DNA of 64,000 nucleotides from B18-G4 sp003648575 (GTDB taxonomy: Bacteria; Bacteroidota; Bacteroidia; Bacteroidales; B18-G4): NCBI GenBank assembly GCA_029942245.1, contig JAOZTN010000001.1, positions 13,766 through 77,765 on the forward strand. The letters run 5' to 3'. The position numbers were made by a program, and so were the translations under genes. Below are positions 26,175 to 35,080 of this stretch, in pieces. Under the pieces are notes generated by a model that saw nothing but the letters and a program-made list of their open reading frames with translations, searched no databases and was not told where the DNA came from. The first letter of the stretch is position 1; the number at the start of each line of letters is the position of its first letter.

Positions 26175-28781
26175 CTATACCAGCGTCTTGATCTTATCCA
26201 GCGCTGCCTGTATGCCAGCGGGATCTTTGCCACCTGCAGTAGCAAAATGGGCCTGTCCTCCGCCCCCACCCTTGATCTCTTTGGCCAGTTCACGGACCAG
26301 CGTGCCCGCATTAAGGTCTTTTTTACTGATCACATCTTCTCCGAGGGCGATAGTCAGAAAGGCTTTTCCTTCAGCAGCATTAGCCAGCACCACAAGGGCT
26401 TTCTTATTTTCCCGTACCAGCTTAAAAGCCATATCTTTCACCACATCGGTTCCGGCATCCACCAGGGCTGCAATCAGGTCAACACCATGATGTTCGCTGG
26501 CCGAAGCTCTAAGCTCCGTGATCAGGCCTGCAGATAATTTTCGGTTCAGGTTTTCCGTCAGCTTCTGCAGTTTCTTATTTTCTTCTATCAGTCCCTGAAC
26601 ACCCCTGGCCAGATCTTTCGGATTCTTCAGCATTTGTCTGATGCTGCTTTCTGTCTCCATCTTTTGCTGCACATAATTCTCCGCATCCACACCGGTAATA
26701 GCTTCGATCCTGCGTATTCCGGCAGCAATCGCACTTTCCGATGTGATCTTAAAATACCCTATCTGCCCTGTGGCAGCAACATGTGTCCCACCGCATAATT
26801 CAATAGAATCGCCAAAGCGTATGATCCTTACTTTGTCACCATACTTTTCGCCAAAAAAGGCCAGCGCCCCCATATCCATGGCTTGCTGCATACTTACAGC
26901 CCTGTGTTCATCGATGGGGTTATTCTCCCTGATCATGGCATTGACCAGTTTCTCAACTTCAAAGATATGCTCGTCGGTCATTTTCTCAAAATGGGAAAAA
27001 TCGAAACGCAAATGACTTGAATCCACCAGTGAGCCTTTTTGTTCCACATGCGCTCCTAACACCTTGCGCAAAGCATAATGCATCAGGTGTGTGGCGGAAT
27101 GATTGTTCTCGGTTTTTAAGCGGTTCAGGGGATCCACCACTGCCTGAAAAGTATCAGTTCCTTCGACGCCTTTATCTGCCAGGTGAATGAGCAGATCATT
27201 TTCTTTTTTGGTATCGAATATCCTTATCGTCTCAGCTTCATTTTTGAGCATGCCCTTATCCCCCGCCTGGCCTCCTGACTCTGCATAAAAAGGCGTTTTA
27301 TCGAGAACGATCTCATAGTAGGTATTCTTTTTTTCCTTTACCATGCGGTAGCGCATGACTTTCACTTCGGTTTGCTGTTGATCATAACCCAGGAATTCGG
27401 TGGGGCTGTCGCTTTCAGCGATCACTACCCACTCATCCTTATCAAGCTCGGCCGCCTGGCGGGAACGGGTTTTCTGCTCCTCGAGGCCTTTTTTAAATCC
27501 CTCCATATCGATGGTCCAGCCGTTTTCCTTTGCCATGAGTTCCGTCAGATCGACAGGAAAGCCGTAGGTGTCGAAAAGTTCAAAGGCAAAGGCACCCTCA
27601 ATAATCTTATCGGATTTTGAAACGGCTATATACTGATCAAAGCGCTTGATCCCCTGTTCCAGGGTATGCAGGAAGGATTGCTCTTCTTCGTGGATCACCT
27701 TGCTGATCAAGTCTTTCTGTTTCACAATTTCAGGAAATGCTTCGCCCATAATATCGGCAAGGGTATCCATCATCTTATAGATCACCGGTTCTTTTTCATT
27801 CAGGAAGGTGTATGCATAGCGGACAGCCCTTCTCAGTATCCTGCGGATCACATAACCTGCACCTGTATTCGAAGGCAACTGCCCATCAGTGATAGAGAAA
27901 GCAATGGCCCGAAGGTGGTCTGAAACCACACGCATAGCAATATCTGTCTCATCTGATTTGCCATATTCTACTCCGGTAAGTTTGGCCAGTTTGCCAATCA
28001 GCGGACTAAATACATCCGTATCATAATTGGACTTCTTTCCCTGAAGAGCCATACACAGGCGCTCGAATCCCATGCCGGTATCGACATGCCTGGCCGGCAA
28101 AGGCTCCAGGGAACCATCTTTCCTTCTGTTGAATTCAATAAATACCAGATTCCACACTTCGATCACCTCAGGATAATCCATGTTCACCAGGGTCTTGCCG
28201 TCTGCTTTTTTGCGATCTTCATCATCTCTGAGGTCGATATGGATTTCTGAGCAGGGCCCACAGGGGCCTGTATCGCCCATCTCCCAGAAATTATCCTTTT
28301 TAGAACCATAGAGTATATGGCTTTCGGGGATGATGGCTTTCCATTGGTTGAAAGCTTCCATGTCGGGATCCAGTCCATCAGATTTGTCTCCCCCAAAAAC
28401 ACTTACATACAATCTTTCGGGATCGAGTCCGTATACCTCCGTAAGTAATTCCCACCCCCAGGCAATTGCCTCTTTCTTAAAATAATCGCCAAACGACCAG
28501 TTACCAAGCATTTCGAACATGGTATGATGATAGGTATCATGGCCAACTTCTTCAAGGTCGTTATGTTTACCTGATACCCGGAGGCATTTCTGGGTATCAG
28601 CCACACGTGATGATGATGACTTCCTGTTACCCAGAAAGATATCTTTAAACTGGTTCATTCCGGCATTGGTAAACATCAAAGTCGGGTCATCTTTAACGAC
28701 CATGGGAGCCGATTGAACGATCTCATGTTGCTTCTCCCTGAAGAAATCGAGGAAAGTCTTTCTAACAAGCTTGGAATCCAT
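26175..28781 (-). CDS. alaS: Alanine--tRNA ligase
   Basis: AlaRS charges tRNA-Ala in the cytoplasm. The 868-residue protein has the class II catalytic core (motif 1 region FFREKQHEIVQSAPMVVKDDPTLMFTNAGMNQFKDIFLG) and the tRNA-recognition domain. The editing domain has the zinc/active-site residues HSATHLMHYALRKVLG and CGGTHVAATGQIG. The C-terminal DHHA1-type C-Ala domain ends KGGGGGQAHFATAGGKDPAG. Full length; it has its own promoter and terminator. Confidence 0.98.
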   Translation of the reverse strand: MDSKLVRKTFLDFFREKQHEIVQSAPMVVKDDPTLMFTNAGMNQFKDIFLGNRKSSSSRVADTQKCLRVSGKHNDLEEVGHDTYHHTMFEMLGNWSFGDYFKKEAIAWGWELLTEVYGLDPERLYVSVFGGDKSDGLDPDMEAFNQWKAIIPESHILYGSKKDNFWEMGDTGPCGPCSEIHIDLRDDEDRKKADGKTLVNMDYPEVIEVWNLVFIEFNRRKDGSLEPLPARHVDTGMGFERLCMALQGKKSNYDTDVFSPLIGKLAKLTGVEYGKSDETDIAMRVVSDHLRAIAFSITDGQLPSNTGAGYVIRRILRRAVRYAYTFLNEKEPVIYKMMDTLADIMGEAFPEIVKQKDLISKVIHEEEQSFLHTLEQGIKRFDQYIAVSKSDKIIEGAFAFELFDTYGFPVDLTELMAKENGWTIDMEGFKKGLEEQKTRSRQAAELDKDEWVVIAESDSPTEFLGYDQQQTEVKVMRYRMVKEKKNTYYEIVLDKTPFYAESGGQAGDKGMLKNEAETIRIFDTKKENDLLIHLADKGVEGTDTFQAVVDPLNRLKTENNHSATHLMHYALRKVLGAHVEQKGSLVDSSHLRFDFSHFEKMTDEHIFEVEKLVNAMIRENNPIDEHRAVSMQQAMDMGALAFFGEKYGDKVRIIRFGDSIELCGGTHVAATGQIGYFKITSESAIAAGIRRIEAITGVDAENYVQQKMETESSIRQMLKNPKDLARGVQGLIEENKKLQKLTENLNRKLSAGLITELRASASEHHGVDLIAALVDAGTDVVKDMAFKLVRENKKALVVLANAAEGKAFLTIALGEDVISKKDLNAGTLVRELAKEIKGGGGGQAHFATAGGKDPAGIQAALDKIKTLV

Positions 28782-28834
28782 AAACTTTTTTATTAACAGT
28801 CTTTTTGTTAAATATTTGTGGAAATTACTGAACG

Positions 28835-28867
28835 CAAAGTTAGTTTAATTAATTATTTTTGTGTCAA
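28835..28867 (-). promoter_or_regulatory. Promoter of alaS (candidate)
   Basis: On the minus strand TTG (28867-28865) is followed after 22 bp by TAACTTTG (28842-28835), an exact TAnnTTTG box. The spacing is slightly longer than the usual 19-21 bp. It lies 54 bp before the alaS ATG. Confidence 0.5.
28854..28861 (+). promoter_or_regulatory. -7 box upstream of the M23 peptidase gene (candidate)
   Basis: TATTTTTG matches TAnnTTTG and lies 25 bp before the ATG at 28887. No -33 partner is seen, and the region overlaps the divergent alaS promoter. Confidence 0.35.
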
Positions 28868-28886
28868 TAGAAGCTGATAATTCATA

Positions 28887-29885
28887 ATGAATCAGGCTTT
28901 CATGCGTTTACAGAACCATATGGGCAAAGAACAATATTTCTACAATACGAAAACGCTTACCTACGAGAAAAGGCGAAAATCAAGCATACTGATCATTTTC
29001 AAGGTCGTGCGCTACCTGCTTACTTTCATAGTAATTGCTTCTATCGGTATTTTTCTGGCCTACACCTTTTTCGATTCCCCAAAAGAGCGTATGCTGAAAC
29101 GTGAAATTACGCAATACGAATTTCAGTATACCCTGCTTAACGACCGCCTCGAACAGATCGAGTCCGTTATGGGTAACCTGCAGGATAAGGATGATAATAT
29201 TTACAGGGTGATCTTTGAGGCGGAACCGATACCGCAATCGCTGCGCGATGCCGGATTTGGCGGAGTAGACCGTTACGCCCGCCTCGATGGGTATAAAAAC
29301 TCTCAGGTCATCATGGAAACCACCAAAAGGTTTGACATAATCACCAGCCAGCTGGTTGTACAGTCTAAATCCTTCGACGAGGTTTTTGAACTGGCCAGGA
29401 ATAAGTCCATTATGCTTGCACATATCCCCGCCATCCTCCCCATTGAGAAAGGGCAGGGAAATATCATCAGTGGTTATGGAATGCGCTATCACCCCATCCT
29501 GAAATACAGGAGGATGCACTGGGGCATCGATATCACAGCCCCATCAGGCACGCCCATCTATGCTACCGCCGATGGAAAGATCAGTTTCAATGGCCGCAAA
29601 GGAGGATACGGAAAAACATGTACCATCGACCATGGCTATGGTTATCAGACTCTTTACGGGCATATGAAAACTATCACTGTCCGCAAAGGACAAGTGGTAA
29701 AACGTGGAGAGATCATCGGCTATGTTGGCAGCACCGGCTTGTCGCAATCACCGCATGTTCATTACGAAGTGATCTATAATACTAAAAAGGTGAACCCGGT
29801 GAACTATTTTTATAATGACTTTTCTCCAGAGGAGTTTGAGAAAATTCTGGAGATCGCATCGAGAGATACACAGGTCTTGTCATAG
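28887..29885 (+). CDS. M23-family (LytM-type) peptidoglycan endopeptidase, membrane-anchored
   Basis: The 332-residue protein has one N-terminal membrane segment (about 33-61), a short coiled coil (about 70-105) and a C-terminal LytM domain from about 195 to 305. The zinc-binding and catalytic residues are present: H211 and D215 in HWGID and the H290-V-H292 pair, so it is probably an active metallopeptidase cleaving peptidoglycan cross-links, not a degenerate EnvC/NlpD-type activator. It is followed after 63 bp by the MerR-like gene. Confidence 0.92.
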   Translation: MNQAFMRLQNHMGKEQYFYNTKTLTYEKRRKSSILIIFKVVRYLLTFIVIASIGIFLAYTFFDSPKERMLKREITQYEFQYTLLNDRLEQIESVMGNLQDKDDNIYRVIFEAEPIPQSLRDAGFGGVDRYARLDGYKNSQVIMETTKRFDIITSQLVVQSKSFDEVFELARNKSIMLAHIPAILPIEKGQGNIISGYGMRYHPILKYRRMHWGIDITAPSGTPIYATADGKISFNGRKGGYGKTCTIDHGYGYQTLYGHMKTITVRKGQVVKRGEIIGYVGSTGLSQSPHVHYEVIYNTKKVNPVNYFYNDFSPEEFEKILEIASRDTQVLS

Positions 29886-29895
29886 TCAATGCCTT

Positions 29896-29933
29896 GAAGA
29901 TCGAAAATCGAGGACAGAAAATCGAAGATCGAG
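29896..29933. repeat. Degenerate heptamer array, GAAGATC type
   Basis: The units are GAAGATC, GAAAATC, GAGGACA, GAAAATC, GAAGATC and a partial GAG, exactly in 7-bp register. It fills most of the spacer between the M23 gene and the MerR-like gene. Confidence 0.85.
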
Positions 29934-29948
29934 TAATGAAAATGAGAC

Positions 29949-30299
29949 ATGAGCAATAACTCAACCCCCAATCCTCAACATTCAAAACTATATTATTCTA
30001 TCGGCGAAGTAGCCGAAATGTTCAATGTTAACGCATCATTGATCCGTTTCTGGGAAAAGGAATTTGACATCATCAAACCGAAAAAGAATAAAAAGGGAAA
30101 CCGGCTCTTTACTCCTGACGACATCAAACACTTCCGCCTCATCCATCACCTCGTGAAGGAAAAAGGATACACACTGAAAGGTGCCAGGGCAAGCCTCAAA
30201 AGCAATCCTGAAGCAATCGACAATAAGGCTGAAGTGATCGCATCCCTGAACAAGATCAAGAAGGAATTGCTGGAGATGAAGGAAGGACTGGAAAATTAA
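29949..30299 (+). CDS. MerR-family transcriptional regulator (short form)
   Basis: The 116-residue protein contains a MerR-type winged helix-turn-helix: YYSIGEVAEMFNVNASLIRFWEKEFDIIKPKKNKKGNRLFTPDDIKHFRLIHHLVKEKG. A short helix follows, with no effector-binding domain and no cysteine sensor. Short MerR-like proteins of this type are widespread in Bacteroidota next to an M23 peptidase; their target is unknown. The gene is flanked on both sides by heptamer arrays of different sequence. Confidence 0.88.
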   Translation: MSNNSTPNPQHSKLYYSIGEVAEMFNVNASLIRFWEKEFDIIKPKKNKKGNRLFTPDDIKHFRLIHHLVKEKGYTLKGARASLKSNPEAIDNKAEVIASLNKIKKELLEMKEGLEN

Positions 30300-30367
30300 G
30301 TTCCAAGATCCAAGCTCCAAGATCCAAGCTCCAAGTTCCAAAACAAGCTCCAAGTTCCAAAATTCTG
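30300..30367. repeat. Degenerate heptamer array, G(T/A/C)TCCAA type
   Basis: Units in order: GTTCCAA, GATCCAA, GCTCCAA, GATCCAA, GCTCCAA, GTTCCAA, a 5-base AACAA, then GCTCCAA, GTTCCAA and a decayed unit. It begins on the last base of the MerR-like stop codon. A perfect palindrome TACCAGGAACCTGGTA follows at 30373-30388, without a T run. The remaining spacer to 30424 holds nothing recognised. Confidence 0.9.
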
Positions 30368-30424
30368 ATTGCTACCAGGAACCTGGTAAATGACACCTGG
30401 AGGCCGCAAACAGCATAAGTACCT

Positions 30425-32950
30425 TTAATTAAAATTATAAATAACCAGCTTCCGTCTTAAGCAGATATTTTCAATTTCTGTTTCGAGGATATAGATACCT
30501 TCATGGAGAGCTGAGATATCAAAATAGCCTTTTGAAAGTTCGTCCACCAATAATCTCTGGCCTGTAATTGAATATATATAAACAGAGCTTATTTCGAAAT
30601 CACCTGCTGAAATATAAACCTGTCTGGTAGCAGGGTTGGGATATATAGTAAGTTGTGAATTCAGGTAAGATTCATTCACTGAGCCGATTCCGCATGCTGT
30701 TTTAACTTCTTCCACATCAATACATCCCGGAGCATTGGATAGAATGGTTTCATCGCCCTGGGGGTCAAGGAGGTAAGCACATACACTTGCAACTTCGCAT
30801 TGAGAAAGTGAATGATTATGTTGGATGATCAAATCCGTAATTGATAGTGGGTTTATATTGTCAATGCCTGCCAGGCTAAGTAAAGCAATGTTATGATAGA
30901 TTTCCAGAACCCCTCCAATGGTTTTTAAATTTGCTAATCCTTCCAGGCTGAAAAGACTCGGATTTCCGTCCCAATATTTATTCCCAATTAGTAAATCTCC
31001 ACCAATAGAATTTACAGAATCCAAACCTGACAAATCCTCTAAAATCTCATTATTACAAATTCTTAGATTCCCACCAATATCTTTCAGATTCTCAAGTTGA
31101 GGCATGTTTTGCAAGGCATCGTTATCGAATATTCCGATGCCGCCACCTATCGATGAAATACTCTCAATACCTGAAAGAAAACTTAGTGCATGATTTTTAT
31201 AAATGAACAGATTACCACTCAGTGAGTGCAGGCTATTTAATCCTGACAAATTGGCCAAAGCAGGATTGTATTGAATATCAATATCTCCGCCAATGGAAGT
31301 CAGGTTTTCCAATCCTGTTAAATCCACAAGGCTGATATTCCCATTATTAAAAGCGTAATAATCTCCGATTAGAAGACTCCCCCCCAGGCTGTTTAGCGCA
31401 TCAAAGCCACTTATATTCGGGAGAGCCGGAGAAAAAGTAATACTTAAATCACCCGCAATTGAGTTTATTCTGTCGAAACCATCCAGGCTATTCAAATTTT
31501 TGTTATTCTCCAGGTACAAACCTCCTCCTATAATGCTTAGGTTTTCAAATCCGGAGATGGTGACTAATTGTGAATTATCCCGGATATTGAGATTTCCACC
31601 AATCGATTCAAGCTCATTTAATCCGTCAAGGCTGGTCACGTCATTATTTATAATGTGCATACTATCCCCGATGCTTGAGAGTGCATCCAATCCCTCCAGG
31701 TTCTTGAGTCTTGTATACATAATAAAAAGGTCATCACCTATAGTTTCCAGGCTATTCAAACCAGCCAATGAGTCAAAACCTGTGACAACAGTCATGCTCC
31801 CTCCGATAAAACGCAATGCATCCAGCCCGGAAAAATCCTCTATTGAATTATTCCCATGAATCGTAAATGAATCACCAATAGTATCAAGAGATTCCAATCC
31901 CAAAAAACCAGTTAAACTTTGATTGACTGCAAATCCTGCATAATCACCCATTTTAAAACTTCCATCAATAAGTTTGAGCTTGTTTAATCCCTGGAGGTCA
32001 ATTAAGGAATCATTCATTTCAACAATGAGATTACCAGAGATGTATTCCAGATTATTAAAACCATTCAAATTAGTCAGAGCATCATTATTCAGGATTTCAA
32101 CATTTCCGTTGACAGAAGTTAGATTTTCTAAGCCCGTCAGGCTATCCAGTTTTGTATTGCTATGTATTAGTAATGATCCTTCTATATGAGTCAAACCTGA
32201 TAGTGCTTCTATGCTTTTCAAATTTGGATTTCCACCATGATTAAAATAAAAACCTATTTTCAGGTTCCCTTCAATATTTGTCAAGTTATTTAAACCTTCA
32301 AAATTTATGAGATTTTCATTTTTTGAAATTCCCAGATATCCTCCGATACTTGCAAGGTTTTCAAGACCGATAAGGCTTTGAAGATTTTCATTATCCCTAA
32401 TATTAAAATACCCACCAATGGAGATCAGGCTATTTAACCCATTGAAAAAAGACAAGACAGGATTCTTCTCTATTTCAAAATTCCCCCCGATACTAACAAG
32501 GTTCTCCAAACCGTCCAAACTGGCAAGGTTCGCATTTCCATACTCCCACCCACCTCCAATTATGCAGTCTCCACCGATCATTTCAACAGCAGACAATCCT
32601 GCAAGACTCAATAATGCAGGATTATCAGTAATTACGAGATTTCCACCGATATATTGAAGATTTCCCAATCCACTTAGATTAGAAAGGGCTTCCGTTTCAA
32701 CTATTCCAAGATTATGCCCAATCGAAGTGATAACACTTAAGCCATAAAGGTTATTTATCTCGTTACCATTTATAGTAACCCATCCTTCTATTTCTGTACA
32801 AGCGGGATAATCCTCCTGAAAGTTGTCAATTTGCTGCTGTGTGGTAAATACAATACCCTGTGGAAGGCATGATTGGGCAACAGATAACTGTGCGGATAGC
32901 ATCAATAATAACAGACAAACAAAAACCAAATGCTTTTTCGATACAATCAT
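30425..32950 (-). CDS. Secreted leucine-rich-repeat-like protein with T9SS C-terminal sorting domain
   Basis: The 841-residue protein has a signal peptide (MIVSKKHLVFVCLLLLMLSA, cleavage near residue 26). About two dozen repeats of roughly 24 residues follow, of the form LxSLxGLxNLxSIGGxLxIxxN, resembling the receptor-L-type or leucine-rich solenoid. The C-terminal T9SS type A sorting domain holds TIYPNPATRQVYIS and ends LVIYNFN. It should be exported and attached to or released from the outer membrane. Some repeats carry a Gly/Asn insertion. Function unknown; such solenoids bind protein or glycan. It is more A+T-rich than the ribosomal genes and has its own promoter. Confidence 0.88.
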   Translation of the reverse strand: MIVSKKHLVFVCLLLLMLSAQLSVAQSCLPQGIVFTTQQQIDNFQEDYPACTEIEGWVTINGNEINNLYGLSVITSIGHNLGIVETEALSNLSGLGNLQYIGGNLVITDNPALLSLAGLSAVEMIGGDCIIGGGWEYGNANLASLDGLENLVSIGGNFEIEKNPVLSFFNGLNSLISIGGYFNIRDNENLQSLIGLENLASIGGYLGISKNENLINFEGLNNLTNIEGNLKIGFYFNHGGNPNLKSIEALSGLTHIEGSLLIHSNTKLDSLTGLENLTSVNGNVEILNNDALTNLNGFNNLEYISGNLIVEMNDSLIDLQGLNKLKLIDGSFKMGDYAGFAVNQSLTGFLGLESLDTIGDSFTIHGNNSIEDFSGLDALRFIGGSMTVVTGFDSLAGLNSLETIGDDLFIMYTRLKNLEGLDALSSIGDSMHIINNDVTSLDGLNELESIGGNLNIRDNSQLVTISGFENLSIIGGGLYLENNKNLNSLDGFDRINSIAGDLSITFSPALPNISGFDALNSLGGSLLIGDYYAFNNGNISLVDLTGLENLTSIGGDIDIQYNPALANLSGLNSLHSLSGNLFIYKNHALSFLSGIESISSIGGGIGIFDNDALQNMPQLENLKDIGGNLRICNNEILEDLSGLDSVNSIGGDLLIGNKYWDGNPSLFSLEGLANLKTIGGVLEIYHNIALLSLAGIDNINPLSITDLIIQHNHSLSQCEVASVCAYLLDPQGDETILSNAPGCIDVEEVKTACGIGSVNESYLNSQLTIYPNPATRQVYISAGDFEISSVYIYSITGQRLLVDELSKGYFDISALHEGIYILETEIENICLRRKLVIYNFN

Positions 32951-32971
32951 CTTCTATTGATATGGGTATAC

Positions 32972-33002
32972 CAAATATACAAAATTGCATCATGTAAACA
33001 AA
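32972..33002 (-). promoter_or_regulatory. Promoter of the leucine-rich-repeat-like gene
   Basis: On the minus strand TTTG (33002-32999) is followed after exactly 19 bp by TATATTTG (32979-32972), a full Bacteroidota promoter match. It lies 21 bp before the ATG, so the untranslated leader is short. Confidence 0.7.
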
Positions 33003-33007
33003 ATGTC

Positions 33008-33063
33008 CTCGTCCCTCGTCCCCCGTCCCCCGTCCCTCGTCCCCCGTCCCTCGTCCCCCGTCC
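33008..33063. repeat. Degenerate heptamer array, C(T/C)CGTCC type
   Basis: Eight contiguous 7-bp units of CTCGTCC or CCCGTCC, the only variable position being T or C at base 2. It lies in the divergent spacer between the leucine-rich-repeat-like gene and the moxR operon. Confidence 0.92.
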
Positions 33064-33071
33064 CCCACACC

Positions 33072-33149
33072 TTAACATACTTTAACGTCCCCTTTAACAT
33101 TATTTAACACTAAGCTGTTCTAAGGTTGAAACATCATCATTTATCTTTG
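33072..33149 (+). promoter_or_regulatory. moxR-bat operon promoter region with phased TTAAC repeats
   Basis: Four TTAAC words begin at 33072, 33082, 33094 and 33104, spaced 10, 12 and 10 bp, so they lie on roughly one face of the helix. Downstream at 33142-33149 is TATCTTTG, a match to TAnnTTTG, 28 bp before the moxR ATG; no -33 box at the right distance is seen. The repeats look like an activator binding site, replacing a weak -33, but this is inference. Confidence 0.5.
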
Positions 33150-33176
33150 CGTTAACAAAAATAAACGCGATACAAG

Positions 33177-34169
33177 ATGATGGAAAACGATATCAAGGCA
33201 CTCAATGACAAAATACAGCAGGAGAGTGCGTTCGTCGACATGCTGAATATGGAGATGCACAAGGTGATCATTGGTCAGAAACAGATGATCGAAAGGCTGA
33301 TGATCGGATTGCTCTCCAATGGACACATCCTCCTTGAGGGGGTTCCGGGGCTTGCCAAAACACTGGCGATCAACTCTCTGGCGAGGTCTATCGAAGCAAA
33401 ATTCAGCAGGATACAGTTCACTCCCGACCTGCTCCCTGCCGACCTTTTGGGGACCCTGATCTACAGTCAGAAGAAGGAAGAATTTGTGGTCCGCAAAGGC
33501 CCCATATTCGCCAACTTTATCCTGGCAGATGAGATCAACCGTTCACCGGCCAAGGTGCAAAGTGCTTTGCTCGAGGCTATGCAGGAACGTCAGGTAACCA
33601 TTGGTGATACCACCTATCCGCTCGACGAGCCCTTCCTGGTACTGGCTACCCAGAACCCAATAGAACAGGAAGGTACTTATCCCCTGCCGGAAGCACAGGT
33701 CGACAGGTTCATGCTCAAGATCGTGATCGGCTATCCGAACAAGGAAGAGGAAAAGCAGATCATGAGACAGAATATCAAAGGTTCATTCCCCGAAACCAGC
33801 AATATCCTCAAGCCACAGGATGTTATCAGGGCCAGGGAGGTAGTCAGGGAGGTATACCTCGATGAGAAGATCGAAAACTATATCACCGACATTGTATTCT
33901 CTTCCAGGTACCCATCTGAATTCAAGCTGGATCGTTTTGAGAGCATGATCAATTATGGTGCATCGCCACGTGCCAGCATCAACCTGGCTCTGGCAGCCAA
34001 AGCGTATGCTTTTATCAAGCGTCGCGGCTATGTGATCCCGGAAGATATCAGGGCTGTGGCACATGACGTACTACGTCACAGGATCGGTCTCACCTATGAA
34101 GCGGAAGCCGAAAATGTCACTACAGAAGATATCATCAGTGAGATTCTGAATACCGTAGAGGTACCATAG
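33177..34169 (+). CDS. moxR: MoxR-family AAA+ ATPase
   Basis: The 330-residue protein is a MoxR AAA+ ATPase, a chaperone-like partner of VWA proteins. Walker A reads GVPGLAKT (55-62) and Walker B ILADEINRSPAKVQSALLEAMQE; the sensor-1 region (LATQNPIEQEGTYPLPEAQVDRF) is intact. It is the first gene of an eight-gene moxR-bat operon. ATG 33180 is an equally possible start one codon later. Confidence 0.95.
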   Translation: MMENDIKALNDKIQQESAFVDMLNMEMHKVIIGQKQMIERLMIGLLSNGHILLEGVPGLAKTLAINSLARSIEAKFSRIQFTPDLLPADLLGTLIYSQKKEEFVVRKGPIFANFILADEINRSPAKVQSALLEAMQERQVTIGDTTYPLDEPFLVLATQNPIEQEGTYPLPEAQVDRFMLKIVIGYPNKEEEKQIMRQNIKGSFPETSNILKPQDVIRAREVVREVYLDEKIENYITDIVFSSRYPSEFKLDRFESMINYGASPRASINLALAAKAYAFIKRRGYVIPEDIRAVAHDVLRHRIGLTYEAEAENVTTEDIISEILNTVEVP

Positions 34170-34204
34170 CAACATATTTACATCACCCATAAGCCAAACT
34201 TGAG

Positions 34205-35080
34205 TTGGAAACCAGTGATATCATAAAAAAGGTCAGAAAGATCGAGATCAAGACCCGTGGTCTGTCGAACCAGATCTTCACAGGGCACTACCACAGCGCC
34301 TTCAAAGGTCGTGGTATGGCTTTCAGTGAGGTGAGGGAATACCAATACGGTGATGATATACGGAATATCGACTGGAATGTGACGGCCCGTTTCAATCATC
34401 CCTATATTAAGATCTTCGAAGAAGAAAGGGAGCTGACCGTGATGCTTTTGATCGATGTGAGCGGATCGAACGAATATGGTAGCAGGGGACAATTCAAGGA
34501 AGATCAGATGACGGAGGTCGCTGCCGTGATGGCCTTTTCGGCTATCAATAACAACGACAAGGTCGGGGTGATCTTCTTCAGCGATCAGGTAGAAAAATTT
34601 ATTCCCCCAAAAAAAGGGAGGAGCCACATATTGAGGATCATCAGGGAGCTGATCGATTTCAGGCCGGAAAGTCAGAAAACCGATATTGCCGAGGCGCTCA
34701 GGTATCTGACCAATGCCATCAAAAAGAGATGTACTGCCTTTGTTATTTCCGACTTCCTGGATACAGGCTTCGATGAAGCACTCAGAATAGCCGGAAACAA
34801 GCATGATGTCGTGGCTCTTAGAGTTTATGATGAAAGTGAGACCAATCTCCCGAACATAGGACTGGTTAAAGTATTTAACAAGGAATCAGGTAAATATTCA
34901 TGGGTCGACACTGCATCTTCACGTGCACGCAGCAATTACAATGAATGGTGGCGCATGCATGAGAAGTATTTGAATGATTTGTTTAAACGCAGCGGGACCG
35001 ACAATGCAAGTATCAGCACAAACCAGGACTATGTAAAACCACTGGTTGGCCTGTTTAAAGTAAGGGAGTCGAGGATGTAA
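34205..35080 (+). CDS. DUF58 domain protein (VWA-like) of the bat operon
   Basis: The 291-residue protein starts at TTG (METSDIIKKVRKIEIKTRGLSN), the conserved N-terminus of DUF58 proteins in this operon type, so the rare start is credible. The core has KGRGMAFSEVREYQYGDDIRNIDWNVTARF followed by a VWA-like fold with LLIDVSGSNEYGS, a metal-site-like DxSxS. Its stop overlaps the start of the next gene (TAATG). It probably works with MoxR at the membrane. Molecular role is not established for the family. Confidence 0.9.
   Translation: METSDIIKKVRKIEIKTRGLSNQIFTGHYHSAFKGRGMAFSEVREYQYGDDIRNIDWNVTARFNHPYIKIFEEERELTVMLLIDVSGSNEYGSRGQFKEDQMTEVAAVMAFSAINNNDKVGVIFFSDQVEKFIPPKKGRSHILRIIRELIDFRPESQKTDIAEALRYLTNAIKKRCTAFVISDFLDTGFDEALRIAGNKHDVVALRVYDESETNLPNIGLVKVFNKESGKYSWVDTASSRARSNYNEWWRMHEKYLNDLFKRSGTDNASISTNQDYVKPLVGLFKVRESRM

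Noticed and set aside
30373..30388. TACCAGGAACCTGGTA as a terminator or operator
   Set aside because: No T run follows and no second copy was seen; it may be a decayed repeat.
29896..33063. CRISPR-like array
   Set aside because: Units are 7 bp in direct tandem with no spacers, and there are no cas genes in the window.
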